A DNA stretch of 64,000 nucleotides, from assembly GCF_963664135.1 (NCBI RefSeq), contig NZ_OY760905.1, forward strand, positions 3,622,736-3,686,735. The letters are read 5' to 3'. Origin of the DNA: an uncultured Acetobacterium sp. Lineage in GTDB: Bacteria > Bacillota > Clostridia > Eubacteriales > Eubacteriaceae. Each line of letters begins with the position of its first letter. Positions within the stretch are counted from its first letter, which is position 1. Below, in pieces: positions 62,331 to 64,000 of this stretch. The translations under genes and the position numbers were made by a program. The notes under the pieces were generated by a model. It was given only the letters and a program-made list of their open reading frames with translations, did not search any database and was not told the origin of the DNA.

Positions 62331-63611
62331 ATGATGAAAAAGGATTATTCAAATATCGGAAATGATATAAAGGATATTGTTCAAAACGCCTTAAATTCAG
62401 ATGAATTTAAAGAGCTCAATAAAAATATTTCCGAAACCGTAAACCGAGCGATGGAAGAAGTCAAGCGAAGTGGCCAATATTGGCAGGAACAACAAAAACA
62501 GCAACGGGAAAACAACCAGGAATCCAGAACACAGGCGGCTAATGCCAGAAAGGTGCAAAACCGGATCAATCGACAACAGACCAGAGAAATGGTAGAAAAA
62601 AACTACAATCAAACCATGAGTAGACCAGCAAAAAAACAAACTAAAAATCTCATCTCAAAATCACCTCACGGCCGTGTATCTGGAGTATTGTTAATGGTAT
62701 TTGGAGATATCGGGATAGGATTATCTTTGTTGTTCTTTCTTATTTATGCATTTCTAACCAATCTTTTTAGCAGTACCATGTTACTTTGGACGCTGCCAAC
62801 TGGAGCCTTGTTGACGATGTTCGTTCTTGGGGTTTTAATGACTGCAAAAGGGTCAGGGCTGAGAGCCAGAGTCAAACGGTTCAGGCAATATGCCAGCCGT
62901 TTGAAAGATCGAAATTTTTGCAAAATTACCGAGTTATCAGATCCGATTGGCCGTAGTAAAAAATATGTGGTCAAGGATCTCAGAAAAATGATTCGCCTGG
63001 GTATGTTTCCAGAGGGACGCATTGATGAAGAAGAAAACTATCTGCTAATCAGCGATGAAGCTTATGAAAATCATTTAAAACTAAAAGAAGGTAAGCGACT
63101 TCAGGAAGAAAAAGTTCGGTCGGACCAGGAAGCACTTGAACAGAAGCAAAAATTGGAGCAGCAAAATCCGCAAATGAAGGAAGTACACGAAGTCATTGCT
63201 GAGGGACAAAATATTGTCAAACAGATCAATGAAGCCAACATCGCCATCGAAGGCACAGTAATTTCAGAAAAACTGGATCGTCTGGAAAAGGTAATTACCA
63301 AAATATTTGAATTTATTGAAGAAAATCCCGATGGATTACCAGAAATCAGAAAATTTATGGGATACTATTTGCCAACGACGTTAAAATTAGTATCAGTATA
63401 TCAGGATTTAGATGCAGAAGCCATACAAGGGGCCAATATCATGGCCACCAAAAAAGAAATTGAAGATACACTGGATACCATTAGTCACGCCTTCGAAAAT
63501 CTGCTGGATAGTTTTTATGAAGATACCGCAATGGATGTATCCACGGATATTTCGGTACTTAATACCATGCTGGCTCAGGAAGGCTTAACTAAAAGAGACT
63601 TTAAAAAATAG
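62331..63611 (+). CDS. XpaC-like protein (5-bromo-4-chloroindolyl phosphate hydrolysis family)
   Basis: 426 residues from ATG 62331 (GGGAGG at 7 bases; a second ATG follows at once). A glutamine/arginine-rich helical N-terminus (1-105), two membrane helices (about 120-165), then a long charged coiled coil and helical C-terminal part (250-420). Fits the XpaC family, which usually pairs with TelA; despite the family name, enzymatic activity is doubtful. telA follows at 90 bases. Confidence 0.85.
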   Translation: MMKKDYSNIGNDIKDIVQNALNSDEFKELNKNISETVNRAMEEVKRSGQYWQEQQKQQRENNQESRTQAANARKVQNRINRQQTREMVEKNYNQTMSRPAKKQTKNLISKSPHGRVSGVLLMVFGDIGIGLSLLFFLIYAFLTNLFSSTMLLWTLPTGALLTMFVLGVLMTAKGSGLRARVKRFRQYASRLKDRNFCKITELSDPIGRSKKYVVKDLRKMIRLGMFPEGRIDEEENYLLISDEAYENHLKLKEGKRLQEEKVRSDQEALEQKQKLEQQNPQMKEVHEVIAEGQNIVKQINEANIAIEGTVISEKLDRLEKVITKIFEFIEENPDGLPEIRKFMGYYLPTTLKLVSVYQDLDAEAIQGANIMATKKEIEDTLDTISHAFENLLDSFYEDTAMDVSTDISVLNTMLAQEGLTKRDFKK

Positions 63612-63702
63612 GCAGTGATTAGGATAAGAGAAATCAACGCCAAAGCATTATAATTTAGGTTGAAATTCTAAAAATAAGATAAATGAAATATGAGGAGAAG
63701 CG

Positions 63703-64000
63703 ATGATGGAAGACAACACAAATGATTATTCTCAGGTAACCCCCACCTTGACATTTGATCCCTTTGAAGGAGAAAAGACAGTGACTGCCAATCAGCATCA
63801 GGAGCTGAAGGGGGATCGACAAGTTTTTGATGAAAGTCGCTTAACGCCTGAAGAACGAAGAATGGTGGACGATTTTGCCAGCAAGATTGATCTGACTAAT
63901 TCCAGTTTAGTAATGCAGTTTGGGGTCGGTGCTCAAAAAAAGATCGCTGATTTTTCTGAAACCGCATTAAATAATGTCCGTACCAAAGATATGGGCGAAG
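63703..64000 (+). CDS. telA: Toxic anion resistance protein TelA, N-terminal part
   Basis: Ninety-nine codons before the window ends; the gene continues beyond. Two tandem ATGs (63703, 63706) follow GAGGAG. The visible part contains LTFDPFEG, DDFASKIDLTNSSLVMQFG (in part FASKIDLTNSS) and QKKIADFSETALNNVRTKDMG (in part KIADFSETAL), which are TelA hallmarks. TelA and XpaC commonly occur together and are linked to tellurite or envelope stress; the mechanism is unknown. Confidence 0.9.
   Translation, partial: MMEDNTNDYSQVTPTLTFDPFEGEKTVTANQHQELKGDRQVFDESRLTPEERRMVDDFASKIDLTNSSLVMQFGVGAQKKIADFSETALNNVRTKDMGE

Overview
The window looks like a chromosomal segment of a low-to-moderate G+C, Gram-positive anaerobe of the Clostridia, most plausibly an acetogen such as Acetobacterium or a close Eubacteriaceae relative (inference). 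Grounds: strong GGAGG ribosome sites with many TTG and GTG starts, a leucine T-box, XpaC/TelA, a DUF362 ferredoxin protein, a putative sensory [FeFe]-hydrogenase, a Mo/W cofactor cluster and a Co/Ni ECF transporter, all typical of H2-using anaerobes. I see no phage, insertion sequence or CRISPR array.

Layout. 1-5.0 kb: start of coaBC, divergent ECF pantothenate-type S component, a secreted 5'-nucleotidase with a damaged wall-anchor end, tadA, and a DUF362 [4Fe-4S] protein. 5.0-16.9 kb: branched-chain amino acid locus: promoter, leucine T-box, ilvC, terminator, leuA, cimA, leuC, leuD, leuB, ilvD, ilvB. Its gaps carry a family of palindromic intergenic repeats, two of which flank ilvC in opposite orientation. 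cimA beside leuA means isoleucine can be made from pyruvate through citramalate, with LeuCD and LeuB shared. 17-22 kb: a very long poly-HAMP chemoreceptor, a membrane GGDEF protein and a class II aldolase. 22-30 kb: a probable pH/osmotic stress region: two paralogous ClC proteins, GlpF-type channel, HdeD-like protein, DUF6325 and SHOCT proteins, Na+/H+ antiporter, cardiolipin synthase. Decayed fragments show that a ClC-hdeD unit was once duplicated in tandem.

30-37.4 kb, all on the minus strand: potABCD polyamine ABC transporter with a terminator in its leader, motAB behind a sigma-28-type promoter, and an HD-GYP protein. 37.6-40.8 kb, plus strand: the most interesting unit, a three-gene operon of a thioredoxin-like [2Fe-2S] ferredoxin, a hydrogenase-like protein with H-cluster ligands plus Fe-S and PAS domains, and a SpoIIE-type PP2C phosphatase. 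It is a putative H2 sensor and signalling relay beside motility and c-di-GMP genes. 40.9-49.6 kb: APC permease, upp, glutaredoxin, ydbC, a molybdopterin region (mogA-like and moeB-like genes divergent from moaA, moaC and a MOSC gene), a small membrane protein, glyA, a DUF1294 protein and tRNA-Leu(CAG).

49.7-64 kb: a zinc-ribbon/TPR/chitobiase-like membrane protein with an apparent AUA start, a solitary Eco57I-like adenine methyltransferase, rarA, an M16C protease, a D,D-carboxypeptidase, the cbiMQO metal ECF transporter behind an attenuator-like leader, xpaC, and the beginning of telA cut by the window edge.
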